DNA from: Ancylostoma caninum
Lineage: Eukaryota; Nematoda; Chromadorea; Rhabditida; Ancylostomatidae
Assembly: GCA_037903475.1 (NCBI GenBank)
Contig: JBAJFG010000565.1
Span: forward strand, 372,001-436,000
DNA: 64,000 nucleotides
Direction of reading: 5' to 3'
Positions 24,683-36,985 of the stretch are shown here, in pieces. The notes under the pieces were generated by a model. The model saw only the letters and a list, made by a program, of their open reading frames with translations, made no database searches and had not been told where the DNA came from. Each line of letters starts with the position of its first letter. The first letter of the stretch is position 1. Made by a program: the position numbers and the translations under genes.

Positions 24683-25830
24683 TGCCACTTGGATTTCCTC
24701 AGCAGGATGTAATTTTTCCTGGATACCTATCTAAAATTACTTATGGATTAGTCTGATCACATCAAACTGAAGTATCTATCGAGCTTATGAAGATAAGGAA
24801 AAAAAAACAAAGCGTCGGAGGATACGAAGGGATATCTCGAAGAAAAAGGTTAAGATTTTAGGCGAGTTCTAGGAGATTAACAGAGCTAACAGCTAAAGAA
24901 CGGAATAAATCAGAGAGTTCGATGTAGAGATAATTGGGATTCAAAGCCCTTCGAAAATATGCAAGTTGAGATATCTCGTTCGAAAAATTTATTTTTCCTG
25001 GAGACATTCGCGATCACAACTTCATGGAAAAACATAGAAAGACCTCTGAAACTCAGAGCGTCGCAGTCATACGCAGAACGAGGACTCGGGCACAATTCTT
25101 GTGCTTCAGTCAGCCTCACACAAATCGCATCCACGGATTCCTCGAACATTTTCATGGATCTCCATAGATCTGAAAGTAAATGTGACCATAAACATATGAA
25201 AAAAATATGTGAACAAAAATGTAAACATTTCACTGCGATGCAGTGATGGTCAAATTTCAACTCATGTACGATTCCCCGTCTCGGCTGGCAAAAACATGTA
25301 CGACCCTACCTTCCACCCCCCCCCCCTACGCTCTCAGCTTCGGCAAATCCTTAGCTCCCCACACCGAATCGAAAGCCTTTCCTTGAGGGATTTTGTGAAG
25401 TTGTTCACTACGAACTCAATCTCCAGATTAATTTTTTCACAAAAGAATTCAATAAGTTCAAAGATTCTTCACAACGCCCCTCGCCTCGGGGATCGCGCAC
25501 CTGTCCACTTCCATATGGCCCCTATCCCTTCTCCTTCCCGTCCCCCTATCATTGCTTACAGGGGTCCTTGAAAACATCGTATGTTGGAGCTTTTTCAGAA
25601 TAAAACAGCCAAAGAAACAGCTCCACTCAGGTCAGGGACCAAAACACGAACGAACGCTCTTTGCGCAGCAGTTGGTGTCGCACCGCAAATAAACAGTTCT
25701 TATCCGTAACCCGAACGGCGCACAAACTCGGGATTTCCGTATTGTTTAGACGGCAGAATAAGCTTCCCGTGAAAAGAAGACGGGTATTTAACTCGCCGCC
25801 AAGCGCTGGTCACAGCAGCGAAACCAAACA
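24683..25830. other. Divergent spacer with one weak coding candidate
   Basis: Separates zinc-finger copy B (-) from the transporter gene (+) and so should hold both promoters. On the minus strand 25155-25044 reads as an exon-like block (MKMFEESVDAICVRLTEAQE...) between a TTTCAG and a GTCTTT donor. Its phase does not join to copy B, so it is left unassigned. Confidence 0.35.
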
Positions 25831-25842
25831 ACTTCAGTCCAA
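25831..25842 (+). other. Probable trans-splice acceptor of the transporter gene
   Basis: ACTTCAG ends at 25837 and is followed by only TCCAA before the ATG at 25843. This is the usual arrangement for spliced-leader addition in nematodes. Confidence 0.4.
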
Positions 25843-28659
25843 ATGCGAAAGCCGTGCAGATCGTGGCGACGGTATCTTTGGGAAGGTAAGGTGCTCACTC
25901 CACCTATTCTATTTATTCGAGAGCTCTCATTCAGGACAACAGCTAAGCGAGAATGTGGCGAACACAGTGCCCGAGAACGCAGATTTTCTGGATAGGATCC
26001 TGATAAGACACAGGAAATACGTGGCGTTTTTGGTGCCGTTCGCCATTATGCAGGTGATCGCAAACAGTTTTCAATGGGTGCCAAAAGATGATTAGGATTT
26101 CCAGCTGATCTGGTGGGTAACTGCCTTTCGTTTTAACTGGTTCGCACTGTACGAAACCCGATGGCAGATGCCTGTGGTCATGTTTTTCGGATCAACTGTA
26201 GCAGGTAGGGTGCCAGAGACTTAAATAACATTTCAAAAACTTGCACTATATTTTATCCATGTGTAGAGGTGGGAAACATAAACAAAGAGATCGATATATC
26301 AGAGTTTTCTATTGCCTATATTGAAGTATGATCTTCGAGCCAATTAGAAAACCTGTGATATATTACAAACTAGTAGAGATCTGGTTATTTCCATATTAGT
26401 AGACCTATGACCACACTTATATCTAGACCTCAAAAGTCTGGACTTCGTATTGGTTTCCCGAATTCTCCTAATTTTGAAACCTCACAGTAAAATAATTTTA
26501 AAGCTACCTAAGGCACCGAAGTACTTAAGGAAACAAAAAATGGCAATAACCAATGCATTATTGTAATCTGATACTAGATTGTCCAAAAAATAATGGCTGC
26601 AACCTGTCGGCGAAGTTTAGGAAATCTGCTGTCCAACAAGGCGATTGCATGGTAGGAAAGAAAATACAAGTCAAAACAGTACTTTTTTTTCTTAACAACA
26701 ATCTATTCGTGGAAAATGAACTGGGAGCAATGCGACCCCTCAAATAACTATAAAATTCTCGGAGCTTGTCGACTGCAACATATTCAACCTTAGTGAAAAC
26801 CAAGTGGTTAGCGTGGGTAGACATAAAGAAGGAGCGAACCGACGACTTCCTTACTCTAATTTCCATCTTTCAAATGTTCAACTTCAACTTTTTTGATTTA
26901 AAAAGAAACTTGAACAATTTCTTTTTAAATTCCGGGCGTCCGGAGGGTATAATTAAGAATTCTGTGTATCATTTCACAAAATTGGAAATTCTCTTCACAT
27001 CAAAATTCTCTTTACAGGAATGACCTCTGAAGGCGGCGGCGCTGTTGCTTTTCCAGTCATGACCCTTCTACTGCAAATAGACCCCTCTGTAGCTCGAGAC
27101 TTCTCACTAATCATACAATCTGCAGGTAGGAGCTTATTGATGCCGAAAAACAGCAGAATCTTCCAGGTGACCATTCAAATTCCAGGAATGACCTGTGCTA
27201 TGTGTGTCGTGTTAATAATGCAGATACAGATCGAGAAACGCGCTATACTCTTTGGTACTATGGGTTCCGTACCCGGCTTTGTGCTGGGGTCTGTCTTGGT
27301 AAGTCTAGCTGAATCCCCTTTGTTCACGATTCCTTCCAACACGTTCATACTCTCACAGCTGGACGCATATCTGTCGGCCGCACAGAAGAAAATGCTATTC
27401 GTCTCTATTTGGTCGTCATTTGCAATCGCGCTGTTCATCCTGAATGCTCAACACAATCGACGAACCTATGACGTCATCCCACAATTCAATTTCTGGAAGG
27501 CAGCTGTACTGGTGTTGACTGGCCTTGTTGGAGGTATGAGCTCAACATCGAGGAAATCGAGAAAAAAAAAAGTTCAGCGCGATTTTGTGGAAAAATGACA
27601 ATAATTATACGGATTTGCCTCAATCCTTGATTATTTCACGTAATTTTTCTGTATTTAAGAGTATTCACAGCATTCGCTGGTTCAGGAGTGGACATCTGCA
27701 CTTTTTCAATAATCACTTTGCTGTTCAGAGTCTCCGAGAAAACTGCCACCCCGACTTCTGTGGTGCTGATGGGTAAGCGTTAAAGACATGCTAAAAAAAA
27801 CGGGAGGAACATAGCTAAGAAAAGACACAGGAGGACGCACAGAAATCCTAGCTGCGACAACAAACTATAGGGTTTTCTTAATAGTTAGTTAGTTTTTAAC
27901 ATCAAGTATGATGAAAAAAACGTCGAAGAAACCGTGAATTGCCACTAGTTCCTCAATTTCAGCGCAAGCGACGCAGTGGCGCTGCGTGCCTCCTGTGTCT
28001 GCGAAAAGCGCACCACCATTGACGCTCACTGTACTAATCTACGTAGAAATCATCTAATTTCACTTTGTCTTTGTTGAAACTACGCTTAACAACGCATGCA
28101 TTGGAATCAAACACAAAATTCGGAAAAAAAATTACCTCTTAGGAATCAACACGATGGTCGGCGCGTACTGGCGAGCCGTTTGGCAAGGCGATGTTCCATC
28201 ACTTGCTTGGGAATACGCCGCAGTCAGCATACCAGTCGCTGTCACTATGGCACCACTCGGAAGTTTTCTTGGGTCACATCTGCATAGACAAGTAACTTTA
28301 ACATCATAAATTAATCTTATTTACAAAATATTCCATCAAATAACAGGTTCTCGCCGGATTCATCTACGTTCTCGAAGCTGCCGCTCTGATAGGATTCCTT
28401 ATGACGCGACCTTCTACCATATTAAGTGAGTTGTTTGAACAAAGAACTAAGGAAAAATAACCTACCTAACGATATCTTAGCTGTGACGCTAGGAGGTTCT
28501 GATAAAACGCCTTTAAAGACCATTTCAGTCCTGCAAGGAACGATAATCATCGTCATGTCATTTGGTTTCTTCACTTCGATCGCCAAAGTTGGACAGACAC
28601 TCACTGAGGACTTGGACGAGCAACAGGTAATGATGATAGCGAAAAAATATCAGTTTTAG
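25843..28659 (+). CDS. TauE/SafE-family membrane exporter (sulfite exporter-like)
   Basis: Ten exons: 25843-25885, 25935-26053, 26105-26204, 27018-27125, 27186-27298, 27359-27533, 27662-27772, 28143-28291, 28347-28425 and 28481-28659 (TAG). The sum is 1176 bases, or 391 residues, and all phases agree. Family marks are the Gly-rich helix EGGGAVAFPVMTLL, the repeat GMTS/GMTC turns after introns, the second-half motif FTAFAGSGVDICTFS and SEKTATPTSVVLMG. There are about eight to ten hydrophobic segments. In bacteria the family exports sulfite, taurine breakdown products or other organic anions; the substrate in nematodes is unknown to me. The start was chosen because it sits just after a TTCAG acceptor and gives the only frame that joins exon 2. 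The last residues could instead be followed by another intron at the CAG/GTAATG near 28627. Confidence 0.9.
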
Positions 28660-29304
28660 TATAATATGCTAAATGGTAACATGGCACATCTATTTATGTT
28701 GGATACCAAATAATAGCAGAATATGTAGAAGTTGGCAGATAGGAGATCTAGGTTGTCAAGTACCAATGGTAGGATTCAGTGAGGCTTCATTAGTTCCCAA
28801 AAAATAATGAGCTCTGAAGTTCGCGATGATCTCAAGACCCAGAAAGAGGAATATGTAGTGAAGAGCTGAGGGAAAAGCATGAATAGGCAAGAGTTCGGAT
28901 AAAGGGGCGGTTACTGATGATACCGGATAAACGAAGAGGGAATATGCGAACAACGGATGAACATAGGACCATATCTGTTATTGAGAATGTTTTGTATTAT
29001 ACAACAAAATAGATCCAGAAAATATTCGGGAGAAGCTAGAAAGCTCACAAGCGCCTTTACCTAGAACCAACGCCGGACTCTCAGGCTTCTTTTCGTGCTG
29101 GCTTCGCTCGCATATTTTCAGTGTTCATAGAATATTGATGCAGGTGGAGGAATAGACACTATCCACAGAGAAGTAGTCTTCACCTCGGCTCACGGAACCA
29201 TTGACCCATTATAGACAAGTCTTTTTCAACCATTTGTGGTAACGCATTTCGGTTCGCTATGGTGGACGCGAATGGTAAAAAGTGACCGAATCAGGGTAAA
29301 TTGG

Positions 29305-29640
29305 GGTTGGACCTGAACGCAGACGCACCCTTATGACCCCTCTCCAACCGTTTCCTAGTTTTTGGACGCCGGTGACCCTTATCACACCGTTGGACCCGAC
29401 TCCAGGCGTTTCCCCACCTTTGGACGCCGGCGCACCCTTACCACACGGTGGGACCCGACTCCAGGCGTTTCCCCACTTTTGGACGCCGGCGCACCCTTAC
29501 CACACGGTGGGACCCGACTCCAGGCGTTTCCCCACTTTGGACGCCGGTGCACCCTTATCACACCGTTGGATCCGAATCCATGCGTCTCCCCGCTTATGGG
29601 CGCCGGACGATCCTTATCACACCGCCGGCGCACCTCTAAC
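29305..29640 (+). repeat. Minisatellite, 58/59-bp unit, about five copies
   Basis: GGACGCCGG-type starts recur at 29364, 29422, 29481, 29539 and 29598 (last as GGGCGCC). The unit carries CACACGGTGGGACCCGACTC and CAGGCGTTTCCCCAC. The two central units differ by a few bases; the outer ones are more diverged. It is very G+C-rich compared with its surroundings. The frame is open in several directions, which is a by-product of base composition rather than a gene. Confidence 0.9.
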
Positions 29641-30654
29641 ATACACTATGGCCTAATCCCCATCCGCGTCATTCCTCGTCTTCGTTATAAAGATATCCTG
29701 CCCGTCTCTTTCCTTTTATACAGTCCTGTAATCATAGGCCTACCTCATCCATTCCGACTGTGTTGAACAGTCGGCCATTAACATGTCTAAACGTGACATA
29801 AGTGGCCCAAAACACCTTCAAATGCGGGTATAAATCAAAATTTACCACATTTTCGTACATAACTCGATGTGCTGAACACGATGGCGTAGGTATTTTCCGT
29901 TTTTGATGGCTGGTTCTCGTGCACACACGCACAGACACACACATGAACTGCCAATTAAGAAGAAGTAAGATAAGATATTGAGCAACAAACCTAACAGGAT
30001 TAAGAGCAGAGTGCGGCCCAAACCCTCTTCGCGACACTTGTTACCCAATAACCTTGACTTTCAATTCTTTGCTGCAGAGGCCGCATGCATCACTGGCAGA
30101 ACCCAAGGTGAATGTGCCAACACTTCCAAATTAATCCATCGTTAACATGGTTGACGAAACGCTTACCCTGGGTAATCTCAGTGAAGCATCCAGGCCCAGA
30201 ATGAATGACGAATCGATTCAACTTATTATTCCAAAACATGTATGTTACCCTGAACCAAGTTCTCCCCCGTCAAAGACGCAGCGTCTAAGCAGCCCTGATA
30301 ATATCATGGAAAAAATGTCAGATACGCATGGAAACACCATGCCTGTTACTTACAACTTCCCTAAAAAAATCATGACTTTCACCGCGTCCTGCGTGGTTGA
30401 AGTGGTACTTGGTGGGTAGCTTATTCCCACAGACATCTGTCAGCTTCTCAAGACATGTCCACCATGTCGAAGAATAGATTCAGTTGGCTAACCATTACAG
30501 AATAAGGGGAAGCAGAGCTGCTTCTCAGTCTTTCATGAATTCCAGGCAAAATTTGACGGAAGACAAGTACATTCCTTGAAAATTACAGTATTCAAATCGA
30601 AATGGTAATATTTGCCATAACGTAAAGGTAAAGCAATCTGTAACGGTAATAGGG

Positions 30655-30790
30655 CTAGCATCTAGACAGATCCAGGATGCATCATTGGAAGGATGGGTCA
30701 CTCCATATCTGTATAGGTAACAGCTGGGTGAAGATAAAATCATGCATGCGTAAATGTCGATGGGTGCCAAGTAAAGGGTAAATTTGGGTA
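30655..30790 (+). repeat. Dispersed repeat, copy 2
   Basis: Matches 15095-15260, including GCATCATTGGAAGGATGGGT and a downstream GGTGCCAAGTAAAG-like block. It directly precedes the TTAA-flanked MITE. Confidence 0.5.
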
Positions 30791-31154
30791 CGTTAACGAC
30801 CTGAACCTTGAGATCAAAAACGTTTAGAATGGACAATCTTAAAGGCAGCACCCACGGAAACTTTGACCCCACAGATTTTGCCATATTCCTAGGTTTAGCG
30901 CTGTAATGAAAACGAACAAAGTGTTCAATTTCGTCAGGTCCTGCAAGAAAAGACGGTTTCTACTACCCCCAGTTTAGCAGATTTGCAAAGGACGGCCGAG
31001 TCACCCGGGCTTAATGTAGGAGGAAGTGGGAATGAAAACAGGTGTTATCATAACAAAAGAGAGTTTTTGTAAACAAAAACACCCATTTATTTCATACCAC
31101 AACTCAACTCCTAACTGATCGCTAGCGCACACTTTATCTCTTCATACATATATG

Positions 31155-31329
31155 ACGCTGCCAACTAATTTGTCCGCGTAAAAATGCAAGTTGAGAATGA
31201 ATGGCCACAATCCGGATCGTTCGGGGTATGGCACAGTGAAAATGAAATGGTGGCATAACTCGAACCGTTCGGATTTTGCCATTTATTTTCTACTTTGCAT
31301 TTTTGCGAGGACAAATTAGTTGGCAGCGT
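31155..31329. mobile_element. Nested foldback element, 175 bp
   Basis: Inverted ends of about 37 bases (ACGCTGCCAACTAATTTGTC...) match at some 34-35 positions. Flanks are CATATATG on the left (31147-31154) and AATATATG on the right (31330-31337), which fits an 8-bp target duplication of the hAT kind with one change. No protein is encoded. Confidence 0.75.
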
Positions 31330-31337
31330 AATATATG

Positions 31338-31431
31338 CTGAGAATGCTGACGTCTACGACTGTGCAACTTTCGTAGAATTGAATCCTGAGAATGCTCGTG
31401 TCTACGACTGTGCAACTTTCACAGAATTTCC
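31338..31431 (+). repeat. 47-bp direct duplication
   Basis: Two copies of CTGAGAATGCTSRYGTCTAC followed by GACTGTGCAACTTTC stand head to tail inside the MITE at 30839-31448. Confidence 0.75.
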
Positions 31432-33799
31432 GTAGATGCTGCCTTTAATTATGCATCCGGGCATAGCACCTCTGCGAGATTACCCAGGGTAAATGCGTTG
31501 ACGCCCATGTCAGCGATGAGCATCTCTGAGTAGTGTTAGGGTAGTAGTTTCAATGATGCATGAGGCCCCAGAAAGAATGTGCATAGTAGCTTTAATTAAG
31601 ATGAGCAAGGGAAAATAAGGACTGTGAAACAGACACGCAAAGATTACCAATAAACAGTGGAGAAATTGCGCACAGAACATTCATCGGTGGCTAGCATTGA
31701 AAAAGAAATACTATAGTAAACAATATGTTAGCGACGTTAACCTTATAAACAAATGAGCCTCCGGATAGCAAATCATGGAAGGAGCTTGCACATGAATTAA
31801 ACAAATCTCCATTTCAGCAAAGTGAAACGATCAACGACGCCCAGCAAAGCAAGCCTCTCTCAGCTGGGGACTACGCCATTCCGGATCGAGCAGAAGTATG
31901 AGAAACTCGTGTACAAAGTGTTCGAAAAATTGTGTTCACCATTATTCATTCCATAATTTATTTCTTTCTGGGGGCAAACAAAAAAACTCAACAATAACGT
32001 GGCCAAAAATCCTTAACCAATGTGCTTATTATTTCGATGCAGTAGACTGTCGCCAAGTATCCAACGGTTAGTCAGGCCTAAAGCAACGAAACGCAGGAAC
32101 TGCCTACTGCATCAAAACTGACACGCGAAACAAAAACCCTATATGAAAAGAATAGTAAGAAAATTCCAGTATTTAAGAAAAGAGCATAAAAAATCTTTCG
32201 ACTATATGAGCAGAAAAGAAAAACTGTAAAACTGGAAAATCTGTGCAAATTGGAGCAAAGTAAGGAAATACGGCACCGGAAACAAATAAAAGACGATAGG
32301 AATGAATAATGTCCGGAAAAAAAGATAGAATTGGACATCGAAAGCACGAAAAAAACAATTTTAATACTTCAACATGCATTCTATCAGGAACATGGCCTCA
32401 CGCCTCACTCTCGTTCTCTTGAACGTATTCTCGTCGAACCCGCAGCGATGACAGATCGTTCTTGTCAGGAAAAGCTGACAGCAAATCATCGTTCTCGCTA
32501 TACACGCGAACCTGTATCAATAATGGTTGAGGAAGGGGTGTCGAAAATGAAAAAAGAAAGAATTAGTCCCATAAAAAATGCTCTGCTGAACCCTACAGGG
32601 TTCTAGACCAGAAGCCTAGACCGAATTTCAAACGTCAAACACAAAGTATGCAGTTTGCAGCAATTTTACAGCGTTATCCGCTCATTACATTCCACTACTT
32701 CATCTAATCTACAATATGTAATTCCAAAGAGAATGAGAAAAAGGCTGTTCAAGGAATATAACGAAATTCTTAGAGGTGAAGCTGTGATGCATAGCAGCTC
32801 CATTTGAAAAGGAGTGAGATGAAATGTTCTCTGGCTCTGGGCTGATCGACTATCGCAAAATTAGTGCCCCGATGGCGTATAGGTGGTGTACAGGGAGGGC
32901 ATGGAGAACAAGAATTACGACTGTTGTTTCAGGGTCATCCAAAAGAGTCAGAGGTTGTCAATCTATACATACAAGTAATGGCTCCAAATCGCACTGGCTT
33001 CCAAAGATATAACAGCAAAACCCTTGAATCTTTCCCTGAAGGCTTCATAAAGGCAATATATACTGGTTGCGTGCGTCAGTCACGCGTCAGACGCACGCAT
33101 CTATTTGTGGAGCATTTTCCACTAAGACCGGTCAACGCGGCATGTACATTCTCAATGAAAAGAACGTGCGACACCGCAATATGCAGGCGTCTCAAGTGCG
33201 TCAGCGATGCGACTAGCCCTCACTTCATCATATAGACGCACGCGCGTCAAACGCACACATCTGGTATAGATTGCCCTACACGCGAAAATGACACGAATCT
33301 CGACGATAGTGCATTGAAAACAGCTGATTCGTACAGCAGTGGCACCCCCTTTCCCTCCATCGAAGTTTTCAAAATTACTCTGTAAAAGCTATCAAAGCTA
33401 TCTCAGTACCAACCTACAATTAATTACTTGTTCTTACTATTTTCCAGATAATTTTTTTTCAATGTATTTAGACGAGAAACCGACCGTCAGATCCTCTTTT
33501 CCACAGAGAAATCTCATTTTTTACTACAGTGAAAACAAAGAGGGAGTGGTACTGTAAGGCGGGAAGTGTCCATGCCAAAAACCACAAACAAAGAGCAAGA
33601 AGTGGAAAAAAACAACGAGCAACAGGATTTCGCGGGATTACATGACGTGCGCTGACCCTCAAAGGGACCAAAATGTCACTTTATAATTAAGATGGGAATG
33701 CATAGCTCGCCCTGCGCCGTAGCAAATTTCCAGTGAAGAGTACAGGGACCAGAAATTGAAGCACAGTACTCGTCTAGCAGACACATGGCCACACAACCG

Positions 33800-34020
33800 C
33801 CCTCCCTGCATACATCCACATCACCTGTGTGTACATGAGGCGAGTGTGTGCAGTCGGTCTGCCTGCGTCCAACACTGTCTACCGATTCCGGTAAGCATGT
33901 GTATGCAAAGGTGTATGTATGTGCGTGTGCCCCTCTAGAATTGAGTGTTTCAAAGCCATAGACTCCACACGCAAACAGACATCACGCAATGTGTGTTTAT
34001 GACATGAGGAATGGGGCTGC
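33800..34020 (+). repeat. TG-rich dispersed repeat, copy 2 of 3
   Basis: Shares with 19010-19290 the blocks CTGTCTACCGATTCCGGTAA, ATGTGTATGCAAAGGTGTAT and CAGACATCACGCAAT in the same order. Confidence 0.65.
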
Positions 34021-35934
34021 TCTAGTTATCACGCTACAGTAGCTGACGAACGCATTACCCATGTACTATAAATGTGATGGCAAGTCATAGTCTTAGGGAC
34101 ATTTCGTTTGTTTTTTTTTTTCTTCGAAGGATGGACCGCTATGATCCCGAATCCGACGCCAACAAAGCCCTAGACTGTGGCTGTCTCAATCGGGATGTAC
34201 TCGGTCATACAAAAAAGGGCCGCCGACTCGTTTTCAGTTCATCTTTGGCCTTCATTCGCTTGGTACTCTTCCGTGTAAGACCGCTCATGCGACATTCACG
34301 AGAGAGAAGTTCCATTTTTGACGTAGAGTTCCAAAAAGCAAAAAAAAAATTGTAGTATGTAGTAAAATTGTAGTATCCACATGTAGTCAAAATATCTCTG
34401 ATTCGTCGTCGTGCCATATGATAATTGGTCCTCAACATTCACTCAAGATTGTAAGGCCGAAGACCAAAAATGGGACAGGGGAAATTTTGTAGCCTTTCTG
34501 AGTCAGCAAAGTATCCTTTCCGAGAATAGAGCAGGCATAAGCTCATTATGTGGTCAGGAGAACTTCAATGATCAATGTGCTACCTGACTATTAAATGTGT
34601 GAATTTCAAAAAAAAAACAGGAGGGAAAATTCCTAGGACTTATGACTCAGGATTATTCTATTCACAGGCCATTATAACCATCGAGAAACATGCATATAGG
34701 CCAAAATGGCCGAAAAATTAAACCCGGTTGCTACCACTTCACCATTATTATATTATTTCATTATAGGATTTACTCCAGTCAACTTTCACACTGCCTTCTT
34801 TAAAAAAAACTTATCCGTCTTGGCAAAATCTAACAGACTGCAGCAAAGAAAACATACTGTAGGAAGTCGAGAGAGAAACGAATATTAGGGTCAGATTCCA
34901 CTTAAATCGCGTATCTACCGCGCCTGTAGCACTATACCCTTAGGGATCCTCAGGCTTCTCCAGGCGCTAGATAACGGACAAGTATATAAGTATGAGGATC
35001 TTTTAAGAAGCGGCGTCTAGTTGAAAAACGAAACTGATCTTGCTCCAGTGTTCCATTATGATGTATAGGATGGTCCAAAATTACGGAGACAAGAGTGGAA
35101 ATAGCTCTCACAGAAGTTTTTTTACGCTGATACTGCGCTTTCTCTCTGGAAGCGATGTCCGCTTCCTACTAATTACTATTCTTAGTAATCAGTCGCGTGC
35201 ATTTTCCGACATGGCATTCTTTCAAGGACGAAATCTCATTTATTTTCCCCTAAACATGTATTAGAATATCTCATATAATCATTCAATCTATGGAGCATAT
35301 GCCTCCAGAAAAGTGATATTAACTGGGGAGAGTGTAACTCTGCGCCATTGTAGGCGCCCATTTTGGATTCTTCAGGTCTTTTCTCGAAGGTGATTGGAGA
35401 ATTCATGAGATATGGTAGTAGATTTTGTTTAGGTTAGGTGAAAAACAACAAAATAGAATATAAAGCCAGAAATTGAATTGCTAGTTTGCTTCCTAGCGCT
35501 AGGTATGGATCCTTCGGTGAGTCTCTGCAATTTTGCGCCACCCAGTAGTACCTTTCAGAGTTCTCCATTTCAGGAATAGATGGAGAATTCTAAAAAGGGT
35601 CGCATGGAGCGCCTATGTTTGACAAAATAGCTCTGGCTGAAAGTGATTGTCGAGCAGGAATTCTCTTGTGAATTTCAAGTCATGCAAATAGAACAGAATG
35701 ATAACATAGAATGACAAGCATGTATTATACAGTAGAGAACCGTGAAAAAATGAAGCGCACAAGGAAAATTCCACGAATCTCGCAGCAATCCACTACGATG
35801 AACACCAGTACTCGCATGGAGATGGTTAGAATCCCAAAGACGACGCTTCTACCAAGACCTTACACGCGCATCAGTATCACACCCATACCCATAATTAACG
35901 CGGGTTGTGTGGAAGAAGGACGGGATGGCGTGAG

Positions 35935-36200
35935 TCGGCAAATACACATCGCGTGTGTATGCACACGCGATGGCTGTGTGTGCCGTCTGTGTGTCTGCGT
36001 CTGTCGCTGTGTATCGATTCGGTTCGCTGTGTATGTGTACACACGAGGTCTGGGTGTATGCGCGTGTGTGCCTGTCTGTGCTGGCTTGTCACAGGCGGCC
36101 CGATGGTCATCACTTCAATGGATAGAAAGAACTAAAGCAATGCATGTGCATATAAAATGGGCCTACGACGCCAACATGCTCGTTGCTCTAGATATGGGAG
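35935..36200 (+). repeat. TG-rich dispersed repeat, copy 3 of 3
   Basis: Contains CTGTCGCTGTGTATCGATTC, then GTGTGTGCCTGTCTGTGCTG, as in the other two copies. It also carries a local CGCGTGTGTATGCACACGCG palindrome near 35950. Confidence 0.65.
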
Positions 36201-36840
36201 CGGCTACAATATTTTGGAAAATAATGATTACCAAGGAATAAGCGAACAAAAGTCTTAAATGAAAAAGCTGATTAGAAGACGTCAGTAACCATAGCTGTTA
36301 TCACAGAATTTTCCCCTAAACCTCATTCATTTGGAAAAAGCCCACAGCTGGAGCAAGTTGAATTTTCGCGGAACCGGCAAAACTGGATGTTTAAAATTCA
36401 GCTGACAACGACGCCGTTCACTTGAAATAAAAAGCGAACAGGTTCAACTGACGAAACCAGACCACAACAAAAAACCCTTTGGTGGGTTACTCACAGGTTA
36501 ACGACGGTACGAATGATCCTCTCGAAATTCTCAGGTCCTCTAAATGCATGTGGCTGCATATATACAAAGCCTAGTACTATGTAAACATGCAACCATCAAA
36601 AATCTCTAGTCTATATCCCACTTCAGTTGGCTTACAAATGTCCATGTCAAAGGTGATGAAGGGTATTAGGAAATGTAGTGTTACTACCTGTTAAATAAGA
36701 TAGACAACAGACATGATTTCTACGACACTTTTCCTGGCTGGGAAATCTAAAATTGTTTTTTTCCGTATGCTTCTTTTCATTCTTGCGGAGATCTTGGGTC
36801 TTCGTGTACTTCTGGGCTAGGACAGATGAACGCATAACCT

Positions 36841-36985
36841 AGCCAAACCAGGGTAACCAGTGTAGCAAACCAACTTTCAACCCTTGGCTCTCCTAGCATC
36901 ACCTATTCTATACGATAATCAATACCGTTAACCATCGTTGGTTAGCTTCGCTACTGTTCCATGAATTCCAGCCCTGGGAAGGACA
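36841..36985. repeat. Degenerate relative of the foldback element at 62.9 kb
   Basis: Shares GCAAACCAACTTT, a CTCTCCTAGCA/CTCTTAGCA block, GATAAtCAA/GATAACCAA and a final CATGAATTCCAGCCCTGG with 62866-63016. The inverted ends are eroded here. Confidence 0.5.

Larger units (their letters stand above)
30839..31448. mobile_element. TTAA-flanked MITE, copy 2 (610 bp) with nested insertion
   Basis: The left edge is TTAA-AGGCAGCACCCACGGAAAC; the right edge, reversed, is TTAA-AGGCAGCATCTACGGAAAT. The terminal repeats agree with those of 22515-22764. The extra length comes partly from the element nested at 31155-31329 and a 47-bp tandem duplication at 31338-31431. Confidence 0.75.

Noticed and set aside
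29333..29766. Proline-rich repetitive frame of 100-134 codons
   Set aside because: It is the translation of the 58/59-bp minisatellite; three frames and the other strand are also open, so composition explains it.
30147..30419. 90-codon plus-strand frame
   Set aside because: It overlaps sequence related to the dispersed repeats at 15.2 kb and 31.5 kb, has no splice partner and no recognised domain.
35711..36241. 176-codon plus-strand frame
   Set aside because: Its cysteine/valine-rich middle is the TG-rich dispersed repeat read through; the same repeat is open in several frames in other copies.
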